This document shows positions 11,044 to 20,992 of a DNA stretch of 64,000 bases, one piece after another. How positions within the stretch are numbered: position 1 is the first letter of the stretch; every line of letters starts with the position of its first letter. The stretch covers positions 248,001-312,000 of the forward strand of contig JANFOG010000018.1 in the NCBI GenBank assembly GCA_024336345.1, given 5' to 3'. The position numbers and the translations under genes are program-made. The notes under the pieces were generated by a model, which did no database searches, was not told the origin of the DNA, and worked only from the letters and a program-made list of their open reading frames with translations. This stretch comes from Mariannaea sp. PMI_226 (lineage: Eukaryota > Ascomycota > Sordariomycetes > Hypocreales > Nectriaceae).

Positions 11044-11877
11044 CTATTCCTTCTTCATTCCGGACCTAGCTCGTAGGGGGGCTTGAAGAAACTCTACAGG
11101 AACCCACGATACTCTTTTTTTCTTTTTCTCGTTTGATATCAGATAATTGGATGATGTCTTCAGGATGGGTGGGGGCCCCAATCCTGTTGGTGGAGGCGAA
11201 AGAATAGTCGTGGAAATGTGCTCATCAGTGTTTGACAGGGGATGATCTTCTACCCGTTTGTAGCTGGCATTACGGGAGGGTAACCCTAGCGGCGGGTTCA
11301 GATCGGCCCGTGGGAGATCGCTGGCAGATGGCAAGGTCGTCTGGTTTCGCACAGACGTGCTAGCAGCTATTTTCGTGAGTGATGATGGTGACGGAACTGA
11401 TGGCGCAGAGAGACTTGCAAGTCTGCTCTCCGAGACCAATCTCGACGAGGTAGATATTGCCGGGCTTTGTAACTTCATAGACAGGACCATGAGGCGAAGA
11501 TCAGGATCAGGATCGGGCGAAGGAAGCCAGGGAGTCACATCAGCTGGGATGAAACGGCCTGTGGCTTTTCTTGGCGGGGGCTGCGGCCAAAAATACTCAA
11601 GTGTGGCATCTGGATCGCGGTCTGTGCTGCATATTGTTTCCGTTATCACAGCCGGGATACGCACGCTTGAAGGAGCTGGGGAGAAGGAGGAGGAGCACCC
11701 ATGACGATGCGTGATGCGTTGCTTTCCGGGGAGCTCCGGAGATGCACTGCGCTGGCCATCGGTATACGAGGCCCTAAAATCGCTATGGGCAAGGGAGTAA
11801 CGAAGCAGTGGTTGAGGGTGCAGCGAATCTCGAGCACAGTTGGTCCCACTCAGAGCTCTATTTGTCGGGTGGTTCAT
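11044..11877 (-). CDS. Ser/Pro-rich hypothetical protein with PP1-docking-like motif
   Basis: A single open frame of 277 residues starts at an ATG. It is rich in Ser and Pro and mostly disordered-looking, with a segment DATLEYFWPQPPPRKATGRF in the middle. The C-terminus has a basic patch followed by KRVSW (about residues 254-258), then VPVEFLQAPLRARSG. KRVSW fits the RVxF/W consensus by which regulators dock on protein phosphatase 1. I do not recognise a family. The length of the frame and the ordered C-terminal block favour a real gene, but codon evidence is modest and extra 5' exons cannot be excluded. Confidence 0.5.
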   Translation of the reverse strand: MNHPTNRALSGTNCARDSLHPQPLLRYSLAHSDFRASYTDGQRSASPELPGKQRITHRHGCSSSFSPAPSSVRIPAVITETICSTDRDPDATLEYFWPQPPPRKATGRFIPADVTPWLPSPDPDPDLRLMVLSMKLQSPAISTSSRLVSESRLASLSAPSVPSPSSLTKIAASTSVRNQTTLPSASDLPRADLNPPLGLPSRNASYKRVEDHPLSNTDEHISTTILSPPPTGLGPPPILKTSSNYLISNEKKKKRVSWVPVEFLQAPLRARSGMKKE

Positions 11878-13136
11878 CGGTCCATGTACCTTCAGGGACT
11901 AGGGGGTCGAGTGGACGAGGGGAGGGATAGTTTGGTGTTATGGTCGACGGTTGGCGTGAGAGAGAATGCTGATGGCGATGCTGATGAAAACAAAGATGAG
12001 AATGCGATAGACTGGGAAAGATATGGTTCACCAGCGATACTATGCTCAGAAGCAACAGTTTAATCATCCACAGCTTGCGATATTAAGAGGGTTCTGACTT
12101 CTTTGTTAGGATGCGTGGTGATCCCCCTCCCCATGCGCAGTACTCCCAGCAGCCCGGACACACTGCCTTGTTCGCTTTCCATACAATAGCATCCCCAACA
12201 AGCTAGCTCGATACATAGCTTGCCTGTCCTTGGTACATCGGAGCCTTTATGAGATGATCCCTGGACACTTCCCGCAATGGGGTGGGTGCATGGGTGCGAA
12301 AGGGAAGGGGGGGGGGGGATCAGTTGGAGGTTTGGGGGTGGTTTGGGGGGAAGATACCAGAACAACCTGTGCCCCGGCGGTGGACTATGGCAGCCCAACA
12401 CATCCATCAGGGTATCAAGGGCCCCAGTCACATCGGTTGAGTCTTGGCTACATATCTAAGCCAATTCTTTCTCTCGCCCCAAAGGTTTGTAGGTTCTATG
12501 ACTGGCTTCGCCATTGCAAGTTCCCCTCATTCCGTAGGTGTGACCTATCCTGTGAAGCGCTGATCAAGAACATACCCTTCACCACCCACTCCGACGGGAT
12601 ATTTCTTTGGTGCTATGTAACCAGGGTATTCCCCGTGAGACAGCCCGAGTACTGGGTACGGGCTTCTGCAGGAGTGGATATTGGCGCTGCCAGATTCAGG
12701 CGAGGCTGGATTTGGGTTCCAATTGAGGCCTATGGTAAAGCAGACTGTCTAACTGGGGAACACGGGCATATAGTTTGATCAGATGTATAGTCTTCTCACG
12801 TGTACGAAGCACAGTAGTTCATTGAACGTCCCAGAGGTTCGTTCAGATCCTTAGTAAACGTACTGACATCTAAAGTGCGGAACGGCTATTCGGGGGAAGA
12901 TGGTGTATGAATTCCAAGTCTACCAGTCGAACTGTTGAAATCTCTTTTTGTCACCTGAATAGTGATTCAGGATATCTGCAGAAGGAACACAATGGGATGC
13001 TAGCTCTGAGAATCCCCCCAGCTTTATGCAGCTATGCAGCGTCTGTTTGTACGATTGCAAGCCCCACACCATTTCTGTGAGATTGCCTGATGAAAACGTT
13101 CTTTTTTTTTTTTTTTTTTTGAACCGCCCTTGATTC
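11878..13136. other. Intergenic region
   Basis: This 1.26-kb stretch lies between two minus-strand genes. It includes a run of ten or so G near 12307-12318 and a long T run near 13101-13120, just past the stop codon of the Zn2Cys6 gene. Open frames are low-complexity shadows; no gene seen. Confidence 0.5.
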
Positions 13137-14998
13137 CTAGGCGCATTCTATTGTTAATGGGTACAGGTCCAGACCCCGAGCCGCCAACTCGTTTGCAATG
13201 AGCTGCTCCATCACACGACTTCGTTTGTGTGACCACCAGGAGTCTTCTGCAGCCAGGAGCACTCGCGCCGCACGGTAAAAGTGGCACAAGAGAACTAATG
13301 CTCGTGAATCACCGCCCATTACGAGCTCTAGGAATGGCCAGCAATAAAGGATAGGGAAGGAGAAGAACATTTGCCGGAATTCTGATGTCATGCTCTTCAG
13401 CGTTGCCGCATGAGCGGGCGAAGTTGGGTCAGCGTCTTCTACATGTGAGACGCAGCACAAGAGGGGCGAAAGTCGGCGTGCCATCTGCCCATATGATGAA
13501 CGAGAAGTTGCATACACCGAGGTTGTTGCCGGTGCAATTTTGCTATTATTGTTATCATCAGTGGTTGGTCCGATTTGTACTCTGTTCTCTGCACATGCCA
13601 CCGCGACCCTGTTGTGCGTTTCCGGTGTGTTGATCTCCGTGATTGCTTTTGCTAGTTCCATGGGCGTCGGCGAAGGCATCTCATTTTGAGAAGGGAGTTG
13701 TGGATTGTCCAAGTGATCAAGCTTCGCCTTCAGCTCGAGATAGAACAACCAAGACCGAGGAGTCGTGCCCCCACCATTCGTTGTCTTGGTTATTTGCGAC
13801 GAGGGGGGTGGCTGAAACCGAGCATCGTCCCAAACTTCCATGAAGTGGGTTAGAAATCTAGCAGGGTTTTCACCTTGACTTGCGAGAGCCTTTTCGATTC
13901 TGAGACGCGGACGTTGATGGCCCAAATGGCCATATCCATCTCCCTCCGCAACGAGGATGGGAAGTACTTGGAAGTAGACCTGCAAAACACCGGGGCTTAG
14001 AAGATATAGCTGATCCTGGGATAGGTCCAGCAGGGAATGGCCGTCCTTGGAGGGAATAGGGCTGTGATTGAGGAAGCTGAGATCACTCCAGGACATATAT
14101 CCCATGAGTAATGACGTTCCAAGAAGAGCGAGTGCATTCTTGCTGGTAAAGGGTTGAGAGAGGGCGTGACGAAGGAGCCGAAGCGACTTTGGGAGCAGCT
14201 GTGCTGATGCATGAGGATACCTTGGGTCTGCTGGATTTAAATATGCGAGATGGGTTGCGGAGACGCATAGCATCGCAGTCATTACGAATTCTTCCTGTGT
14301 TTGTTACATACTGTTAGAAGATGTGGGTTACAATATCCGATATCTAGTTTCTTGAGGTCCCGACTGACGTGGAATGCCTGCTGCATCAGAGCAGGCCAAA
14401 TCTTTGGAAACGAAAGAGTCGGCCATGTCTGCTTCTCGAAGTGGGAAAAGAGCTCCAGGTGCAGCAAGTTCAACTCTGGCTCCTTGCTCGCCTCAAACTT
14501 GGGGTTTGAAAGGCTTTGAGGGATGGATCCGGCACGGGATTGCTGCGCCGGACGGAGGCACTTTTCAGCACGGCGGCTGCAATTGGAGCAAGGTATTTGC
14601 TCATCGCACTGGACGGAGAAATTAATCTTAAGGAACAAGGGGGAGAAAAAAATGAAGGAACGTACAAACGTACGAACAAACGAAAGAGTGGGCGAAGTAG
14701 GAGGGGGAAAGGAAGGGGGGGAGAACCGGGGGGCTCGGGGGGAGTTGAGCTCACCAACCGCCACCAGCCAAGTGAAGCTGACCCGGAGCTGGAGCCGGGG
14801 AAGTAAAGAGCTTACCTTTACGCGGCGTCGTTTGCATGCCACGCAGCCATGCCGGCTTTTCCGATGTGCTCGCTTCTTGCGAGGCTGTTCGGAAAACCCA
14901 ACTGCTTCCAATGCAGGTGCCTGGACCTGGTGGGTGCCGTTCTGCACAACAAGGAAGAGGTTTGCAAAGGGGTTGTTCTCTGCCATGTAACTCGCCAT
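13137..14998 (-). CDS. Zn2Cys6 transcription factor, Upc2-like
   Basis: Three exons (14998-14816, 14608-14369, 14294-13137) give about 526 residues. The zinc cluster begins near residue 50 with SRHGCVACKRRRVK. It is split by a 207-nt first intron and completes as CDEQIPCSNCSRRAEKC, spaced C-x2-C-x6-C-x5-C-x2-C-x6-C. The basic KKRAHRKSRHGC lead is characteristic of Upc2/Ecm22-type sterol-responsive regulators. The second intron uses a GTCAGT donor; removing it joins WPALMQQAFH to EEFVMTAMLCVSATHL, the expected start of the fungal C-terminal regulatory domain. The gene diverges from a methyltransferase gene across 643 bp, so control of that neighbour is a reasonable inference. A role in sterol control is family resemblance only. 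Confidence 0.85.
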
Positions 14999-15641
14999 AG
15001 TCTGATCCCTGTAGGGAGGTCAGACTCGAGTTCTACGGGAGTTGCAGGGACGATAACATACAAGAAACGAGGATATCAGGTTGAAAACACAAGTTACTTT
15101 TGTCTTTTACTAAATACGCTTCCAGATTGGGGGATGGGGAGGAGGAGGAGGAGGGGGGGGGGTATAATAGGTAGGAAGTTGATAACTCGAGCAGATAGAT
15201 GGGTGGACTTATTAGTTATTGTTGAGTAGGTTGGATCGGGGCTATGACTCGCTTAGTCCCGACAGGAGAAAAGTAGGCCCGGTCTCCTTTCTCACTCTCG
15301 TCATATCAAAATGGGACTTGGAAAACCTCGCATTCCCTTTTTGGAAAACGAGGTCGCTTGTCTGGTGCCTGGAGCCCACTATGGGCCACTAATCTATAAC
15401 TGACCTTGTTCAGTTTCATTACCGTCCACTCCATACTACTCGAGGAAGACCTCTCCAGATATCTATAAATACCATACGAAAAGCCGTTGAAAATGTAATT
15501 TTTTTTTTTGGTTGTGGTTGAGCAAGAAAGAGCCAATTCGTTAGCTTCTCTTCTTATTTACAGATTTCTCCCTCCCCCTTCAGATTATTTATTCCCTTCT
15601 ATCTTTGAAGTGCGTGGGCCCGCAACCATCCATCCGCATCC
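14999..15641. promoter_or_regulatory. Divergent promoter region, TF / methyltransferase
   Basis: This 643-bp interval separates the two ATGs of a divergent pair. It contains a run of about ten G near 15154-15163 and a TATAAAT at 15464-15470, which is 172 bp before the methyltransferase ATG and is plausibly its TATA box. A pyrimidine-rich stretch precedes the ATG at 15642, as is common in fungal promoters. Confidence 0.45.
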
Positions 15642-16601
15642 ATGTCCGCTCCTCCAGCAACATCGTCAGCCTCCGATGGCTTGGCTGACCAGACATTCAG
15701 CAAGTTCACAAATGATCAAGGCGAACACTACGCAAAGAACCGGCCAAAATACCATCAAAATCTATACAAGACTATCATAGACTATCACACATCTACTGGC
15801 GGCCAGCTCAGTACGCTGCTTGACATCGGCTGTGGCCCAGGCATTGCTGTTCGAGGGCTTGCCCCCCAGTTTATCCAAGCTGTTGGACTGGATCCCTCTG
15901 ATGGCATGATCAACACGGCCCGCCTCCTGGGTGGCGAATCGTCATCTGGGCCGATCAGATTTGACGTCTCGACCGCTGAAGAGCTGGGGTCTCGTCTCTC
16001 GCCTCCCATTGAGGACTCAAGTATCGACCTCATCACTGCTGCGACAGCCGCGCATTGGTTCAACATGGAGCGATTCTGGCCCAGCGCAGCCCGGGTTCTC
16101 AAGCCTGGAGGTACTGTAGCTATTTGGACAACCGGCTCCATCAAGGTGCACGCTTCAGTCCCAAACTGCACTGCTATCCAGGATGCCATCGACGAAATCG
16201 AGGAGCGGGAGCTGGTGCCCTTCTATGAACCGGGAAACTTCCTGACACGTACTCTCTATGAGACTCTCCCTCTTCCTTGGACCATTGAGCCCGTAGTTGA
16301 GGAATTTGGCAGGGCGAGCCTTTCCCGTAAGGAATGGGGAGTTGATTCTGACGAAGACTTCTTCGCCAGCGGGGGTTTAACGCTCACCCTGGACGCCATG
16401 GAGAGATCGCTTGGTACATCGAGTCCTATTCAGCGATGGCGCAAAGCTCACCCAGAGGATGTAGGGACAGAGCGCGATGTTGTGAGTATGATGAAGGCGG
16501 AGATTGCAAGACTCCTTCATGAGGCTGGGGTGGAAGAGGGAAAGGAGGTGGTCAAGGCCAGTCTGAAGGGAGTCTTGTTGATGGTGAAGAAGAACATGTA
16601 G
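15642..16601 (+). CDS. SAM-dependent methyltransferase, TMT1/Crg1-like
   Basis: A single exon of 319 residues. The N-terminus has FTNDQGEHYAKNRPKYHQNL, the usual opening of the trans-aconitate 3-methyltransferase/Crg1 group. Class I motif I is LLDIGCGPG (residues about 59-67). It is followed by an acidic residue in VGLDPSDGMI, a DSSIDLITAATAAHWFNMERFW segment (motif II and substrate region) and VLKPGGTVAIWTTGS (motif III). Yeast Tmt1 methylates trans-aconitate and related acids, and Crg1 methylates lipid-like toxins. The substrate here cannot be read from sequence. No targeting signal is evident, so it is probably cytosolic. It diverges from the Upc2-like regulator and could be its target. 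Confidence 0.85.
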   Translation: MSAPPATSSASDGLADQTFSKFTNDQGEHYAKNRPKYHQNLYKTIIDYHTSTGGQLSTLLDIGCGPGIAVRGLAPQFIQAVGLDPSDGMINTARLLGGESSSGPIRFDVSTAEELGSRLSPPIEDSSIDLITAATAAHWFNMERFWPSAARVLKPGGTVAIWTTGSIKVHASVPNCTAIQDAIDEIEERELVPFYEPGNFLTRTLYETLPLPWTIEPVVEEFGRASLSRKEWGVDSDEDFFASGGLTLTLDAMERSLGTSSPIQRWRKAHPEDVGTERDVVSMMKAEIARLLHEAGVEEGKEVVKASLKGVLLMVKKNM

Positions 16602-17591
16602 ACGCGCCTCCCAATAAAACTATGTCGGGGAAGCGATCCAATCCAATGTGTACTGGAGTGGGAGAGCTGAGTTCTCCACAGCGGGTGGCTTCAGTGGAGG
16701 GGAGACAGTCCCCGTTGCACACATAGTAGGTGCAATAGGGATTAGAGAGTCAAGTTCAGTGACCGCTGCAGGCTAGGTACTGTACTTAATGGATGTTTTA
16801 GGCAGGTCTGTGTACCCAAATCACCTAAATTGCGTATCTGGATGGATAATGGCCCTACAGCTTAGCCATTCTGTATACCAAACATATTGCTGTATCGGTT
16901 CGTAATAAAGTTGTTACTCAAGCTAAAAGACGATGCATTGATGTCGTCTGATAGCTCTTACAAGAAGGACTGGTATTTTTTTCTTTCATTTTATTTTATT
17001 TTACTTTTATTTTATTTTGTGTTGCCTTCATTTGTTTACCTCGCCAATGTTCTGCAATGCACTGAAATAACTTCGATCGGTGTCTCAGGTTACAGTCCCA
17101 GCGGAGAGCCTGTGGAGGGGGGATTTTCAGTGGGCATTCCCCATCCATTGATGCAACACTGCAAGCCCCAGTACAGTCCAGTCAGCCCCAGGGATGGACC
17201 TTCTGCAAGGGACCAGCCCATGGACCGCTAGCACGCCTGGCACAACACAACACTCGAGATGAGGGCATTGTCCTCGTGATCAGGGCGCATTTATTCTTCA
17301 TATCATATAGACTATAGTCCAATTATTTGGCTTGGAGATTTGCGTCTTGTAATTCCAACCGCTGAATAATTCTCCTTCGGCGTCTCAAAGTATAACTCAC
17401 TTCCAGATTACAGATTACTCTAGCTCTGATTGGACAAAGACCCTACACCCAAGTCCGAAGCCGGACCATTCTTGCACTCAACCCTCTAGCCATCAGAGTC
17501 ACATTCAAAGTCACGCCCACAATCACAACTCACCACTCGAATAACAGTCAGACCTGAACTCGAGAAAATAAAACATCATCAGAGAGCGGTC
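16602..17591. other. Intergenic region with polyadenylation signal
   Basis: About 1 kb between two plus-strand genes. An AATAAA at 16613-16618, twelve bases past the methyltransferase stop, is a likely polyadenylation signal. An imperfect TTTTA-rich tract lies near 16978-17018. The rest, up to 17591, is the promoter and leader of the next regulator. No gene seen. Confidence 0.5.
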
Positions 17592-17660
17592 ATGTCAACC
17601 ACCAGCAATAATGGATGCGACTCTGCTTCGTCGACCCAACGGCCGTCCACAGGCTTGTGA
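17592..17660 (+). promoter_or_regulatory. Upstream ORF overlapping the start of the Zn2Cys6 gene
   Basis: An ATG 19 bases before the main start opens a 22-codon frame (Met-Ser-Thr-Thr...) that ends at a TGA inside the main coding region, in a different frame. A ribosome that starts here cannot reinitiate at the main ATG. The main ATG would then be reached by leaky scanning, or by choosing a downstream transcription start. Confidence 0.55.
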
Positions 17661-19918
17661 TCCCTGTAGAGCGCGCAAGGTTGCCTGCGATCATGAACAG
17701 CCCATCTGCAATCGGTGTCGTAAAAGGGGTCAGGACAACGAATGTGTTTACACAGGATCGGTTCCCAGGTTCAAAACTGCACGCCGACAGTTGCCTTCCC
17801 GACAGCAGAGCCCCGTGAGAACCACTCCCACATCGTCGGGCCCCAGCGTCGTCATTGTCGGAGGCAGCGCCATGTCCCCCGGCTTGCCGACCAGCCCACC
17901 GTCCCGCACCGGTTCTGGGACCGGATATCTCGGCTTCACCAGTCATTCAGCTGTCTTCGAAGAGACGAGGCAAAGCCTGTCATTACTCCACGGGCCTATT
18001 TCCGAGCAGGTAGAAACTAGCACGGCTGATCGGAGGACGGAAGAAAGCGTTTGCTTTCGCGACCTGCCACCGACCTTGCGGACTGCATGTATCTACGTGC
18101 TTGAACACCTCCCAGGCCAGGCAAACGAGCACACTTTTTTCACAGACAATGCTGATACCACCTGTGAGGGTGAGGGCTGGACTCATGTCGCAGTGGCTCA
18201 CATTGTCCGCTCTCTGCAAACCACCTTTGGTGCCCAGTTGAAACGAGGCGGCTCAGAACTGGAGCGCATCGCGGAAACAATATGTTACAACACCACCCGT
18301 CCACTACAGGACATACACACCGGCCCAATGGAGTGGATGGAACAATTTTGCAGCCCGGATACTCTGAGATGGGAATCGTTTGGCTTGGTTTGGACGGACC
18401 TAGAGCGTATCTCAGACGCCATCGGTGGACTTCGAAAGGGCCACCTTGCCTGGCTGCCTGGAAAACAGTCATCAGACACAGCATTGAATTGCCTTGTTTA
18501 TTGCATCGATATTGCGCGGCATCTGAATCAGGGGAATGACTTGACGCTCGATCTACTTCGGCGGCGGTCCGTTCTTGAGTCGATTATGATGGGCGATGCC
18601 AGTAAGCACTTGAATTGCACATCACATCTTTTCTCTCCTTTATCTTGCCCCCCCCCCCCTGCTCCCAGGTCTCAGAGAAAATGCTGATCGATTCCCTCTA
18701 GGCTTGACGTGCTGGAACAGCCATGCCTTGACAGTGTCTTTGTTGACATATCTAGGAGCTCACGTTCAACAAGACGTACAGCCATACAAACCTTCTCTGT
18801 GCTCTGAAAACAAACGACGTCTATTCGCACAGGTTTTCAACAGTGACAAATTCAGCGTATCATTCACCGGCCGGCCTCCTTTCATAAGTCGTCGCTACTG
18901 TTCGACACCGCTTCCTCTTGACCTTCCCGACGAGATCCTTACAGCAAACGAAGAAACGCTAATGAATGCAGTAAAGAGATTAGACCACCGCGGTTGGAAC
19001 ACTGACGGCGGGCTGTATCCCACAACACTTGTTCGGGCGCGCTTCATGATCACCGTGATTCTGGATGAGCTCATTGAGATTTCTCTTGACAGAATACGAC
19101 CGGTAGCCGTCAGCCATTTGCAGCAAGTAGCCACGAGCCAAAATTCTCTAACGAACAACACACTTACTAGTCTTTGATCATAGGTATCTCAAGGCCAGAC
19201 AGCTGACGATAATGGCCGAATTCCCTCCTACTTTAGTCTATGACCCGGACAACATATTTGACCCTTCTCTTCCCATTGAGTCTCTCTATGCACGTATCTT
19301 GATTCATCTCGGCCATCTTCAAAACCTTTTCTTTATCGAGAGGTTACTCATTCGACATGGCGCCCCAGATGATGGAAACTTGCTACTGACGAGTTTCAAC
19401 ATGGTTAAGGTGACACTAGTCTTCTGGACTCACAAGGACCAGTTTGCCAACATCCGCCGTCATTTTGAATGGCTAGTGAGTTTTTTTTTTCTTTCCTTCT
19501 TTCTTCCAAGGTGTAGCTCATCCCCTTTCATGATGAAGGTATTGACCACTTCTACCAGCTGATGGCTTACGGAGCCCCTGGAGGGGGCATTCTCTGTCAA
19601 GAGCTCCTGCAGCCTTCTTTTAGCGGAACACATCCACTAGATGCTCGCCTCAGCCGTTCGGGCATCATCCAGCAGCTGAGTCTGCTCGTCGGTTTCCTCG
19701 ACTGGGTGCGTCCGTCTGCACCTAATGCGGAGCTGTGCGCGGACTGCAAGGCCATTATCCAGCGTGTGCTAGACCATCACCTCAATGCGCCCATAGACGG
19801 GGAAGGGGATGTACAAGTCTTGGATTGGGATTTCACAAACCGTTTGGACTTCAACTTCGAACTATTAGACACTTTTGACTGGGTGCGAGCCGACCAAGAT
19901 TGGCCGTCCCTATTTTGA
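17611..19918 (+). CDS. Zn2Cys6 transcription factor
   Basis: Four exons (17611-18601, 18702-19122, 19184-19475, 19559-19918) give about 687 residues. The zinc cluster lies near the N-terminus: ACDPCRARKVACDHEQPICN, then RC and a closing C (C-x2-C-x6-C-x6-C-x2-C-x8-C). The C-terminal half follows the fungal regulator domain, with GLTCWNSHALTVSLL-like, RQLTIMAEFPP and FEWLLMAYGAPGGGILCQ blocks. The second intron fits only with a GCAAGT donor at 19123, a GC-AG intron: every GT donor nearby breaks the frame, whereas this one joins SHLQ to YLKARQLTIM. The third intron is 83 nt (GTGAGT...CTACCAG). The target genes are unknown; the dehydrogenase downstream is a candidate by proximity. Confidence 0.85.
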
Positions 19919-20170
19919 AAGCTTTAACGACGGAATACGCCGTGGCATAATATATTGTTTAATATCAGACAATGTGAAAAATATAGATCCCTAATCTGCT
20001 GCCTGTCTACTTGAACTTCCCCCCTCCATCCAGTGACCCTGTGCGGGGTTGGGGTTACACGTCGGGTCCGCACGGCCACCATCGTTCAGAGCACACGACT
20101 AGTCGGGTCCGTGGTAGTCGGGTCCGCCAGTTGGTTAGGGCCCTACGTCGAGTATGGTATGGTGTATTCG

Positions 20171-20664
20171 CTAGAAAGCATTACAATCGCGGGGAACCAA
20201 GGCGTTCCGGGTTGCATCCTCAAATCTGGGGAATCTTGTGAGGGTGCAATCTTGATGAAAGCCATTCAGGGTCTGATGAAAGAATCGCTCATCATACACA
20301 TTCACTAATTCCCTTCTGTCCGTGGGACGTGCAGTGGAACCAGCAACCATGTGGTCTGCGGGGAAGTCGACGATCATATCACACAAATCCATTATTGTGT
20401 TCCATTGGTAGACATGAGATTGCAGCATCCTAGCGTTCCCGATGCCTTGATACTCTGCATCGGGCGAAGTTTGGTACCATAGCCCGAAGGCCCCCTCAAT
20501 GGGACTACGATTCTGATTCTCGAAAACCCCGAGCCCGCTCTTGGGCTGGGCAACAAACATTCAATAGATGAGCGGGCATCTATGTGAGGAGAGGAGTCAA
20601 GCCGCGTGGTAGGTCTCACCTTTTCCACATCGTTGTCACAACAAATAATGTGACCCTCGCACAT
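20171..20664 (-). CDS. Small two-exon gene of unknown function
   Basis: Two exons (20664-20620 and 20545-20171) join to 139 residues. An ATG opens MCEGHIICCDNDVEK. A GTGAGA donor, a GCTTGAC branch-like site and a GCCCAG acceptor bound a 74-nt intron, and the frame continues as PKSGLGVFENQNRSPIEGAF. The second exon has a balanced, globular composition (WYQTSPDAEYQG, SHVYQWNTIMDLCDMIVDFP) and ends cleanly at a stop. I do not recognise the family. The in-frame intron argues for a real gene. It diverges from the alcohol dehydrogenase gene over 328 bp and converges on the Zn2Cys6 gene, so co-regulation is possible. Confidence 0.5.
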
Positions 20665-20992
20665 AACCCTGAATAAATCCTGTTGACAAGTCTCAATGTC
20701 TCAATGTCTCAATTTCCAATGGTCCATCCCCAAAGAGGCATGACGTAACCCAGCATGTAGCATCTAGTGCTTCGTACGGATGAGGGGGAGAGTCTATATA
20801 AAGGCCACAAAAGTCGGAACCGATGAACATGCACCCCTACCTCCATTCCACTGAGCAGAGCGGACATCTCGAATTATATAAAAAATCCACTCTGAGCGTC
20901 TCAATAGTTTTTTTTTAGTATCGTTTTATGTGCCATCAGTAAACACCACTTTCACGTTACCGAACTTGCTACCAGATATCCCACGATACACG
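20665..20992. promoter_or_regulatory. Divergent promoter with TATA box and GTCTCAAT repeats
   Basis: The interval contains TATATAAA at 20795-20802, 198 bp before the dehydrogenase ATG, the best TATA box in the window. A second TATATAAAA lies near 20875. Three tandem copies of GTCTCAAT (about 20693-20714) lie closer to the small minus-strand gene. The order of elements suggests the strong TATA box serves the plus-strand dehydrogenase. Confidence 0.5.

Noticed and set aside
12230..12778. 182-codon plus-strand frame
   Set aside because: The composition is dominated by a G run and arbitrary residues, there is no domain, and it overlaps minus-strand frames of similar quality.
13101..13120. Long T run near the end of the Upc2-like gene
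   Set aside because: It is a simple homopolymer past the stop codon; no sign of a retroposed poly(A) tail, since no target-site duplication or coding remnant flanks it.
15785..16189. Minus-strand frame inside the methyltransferase gene
   Set aside because: It is the antisense shadow of a well-supported coding exon.
19476..19516. 41-nt version of the third intron of the Zn2Cys6 gene, ending at GTGTAG
   Set aside because: It keeps the frame but has no branch site and inserts residues foreign to the family; the 83-nt version gives the conserved FEWLLMAYG join.
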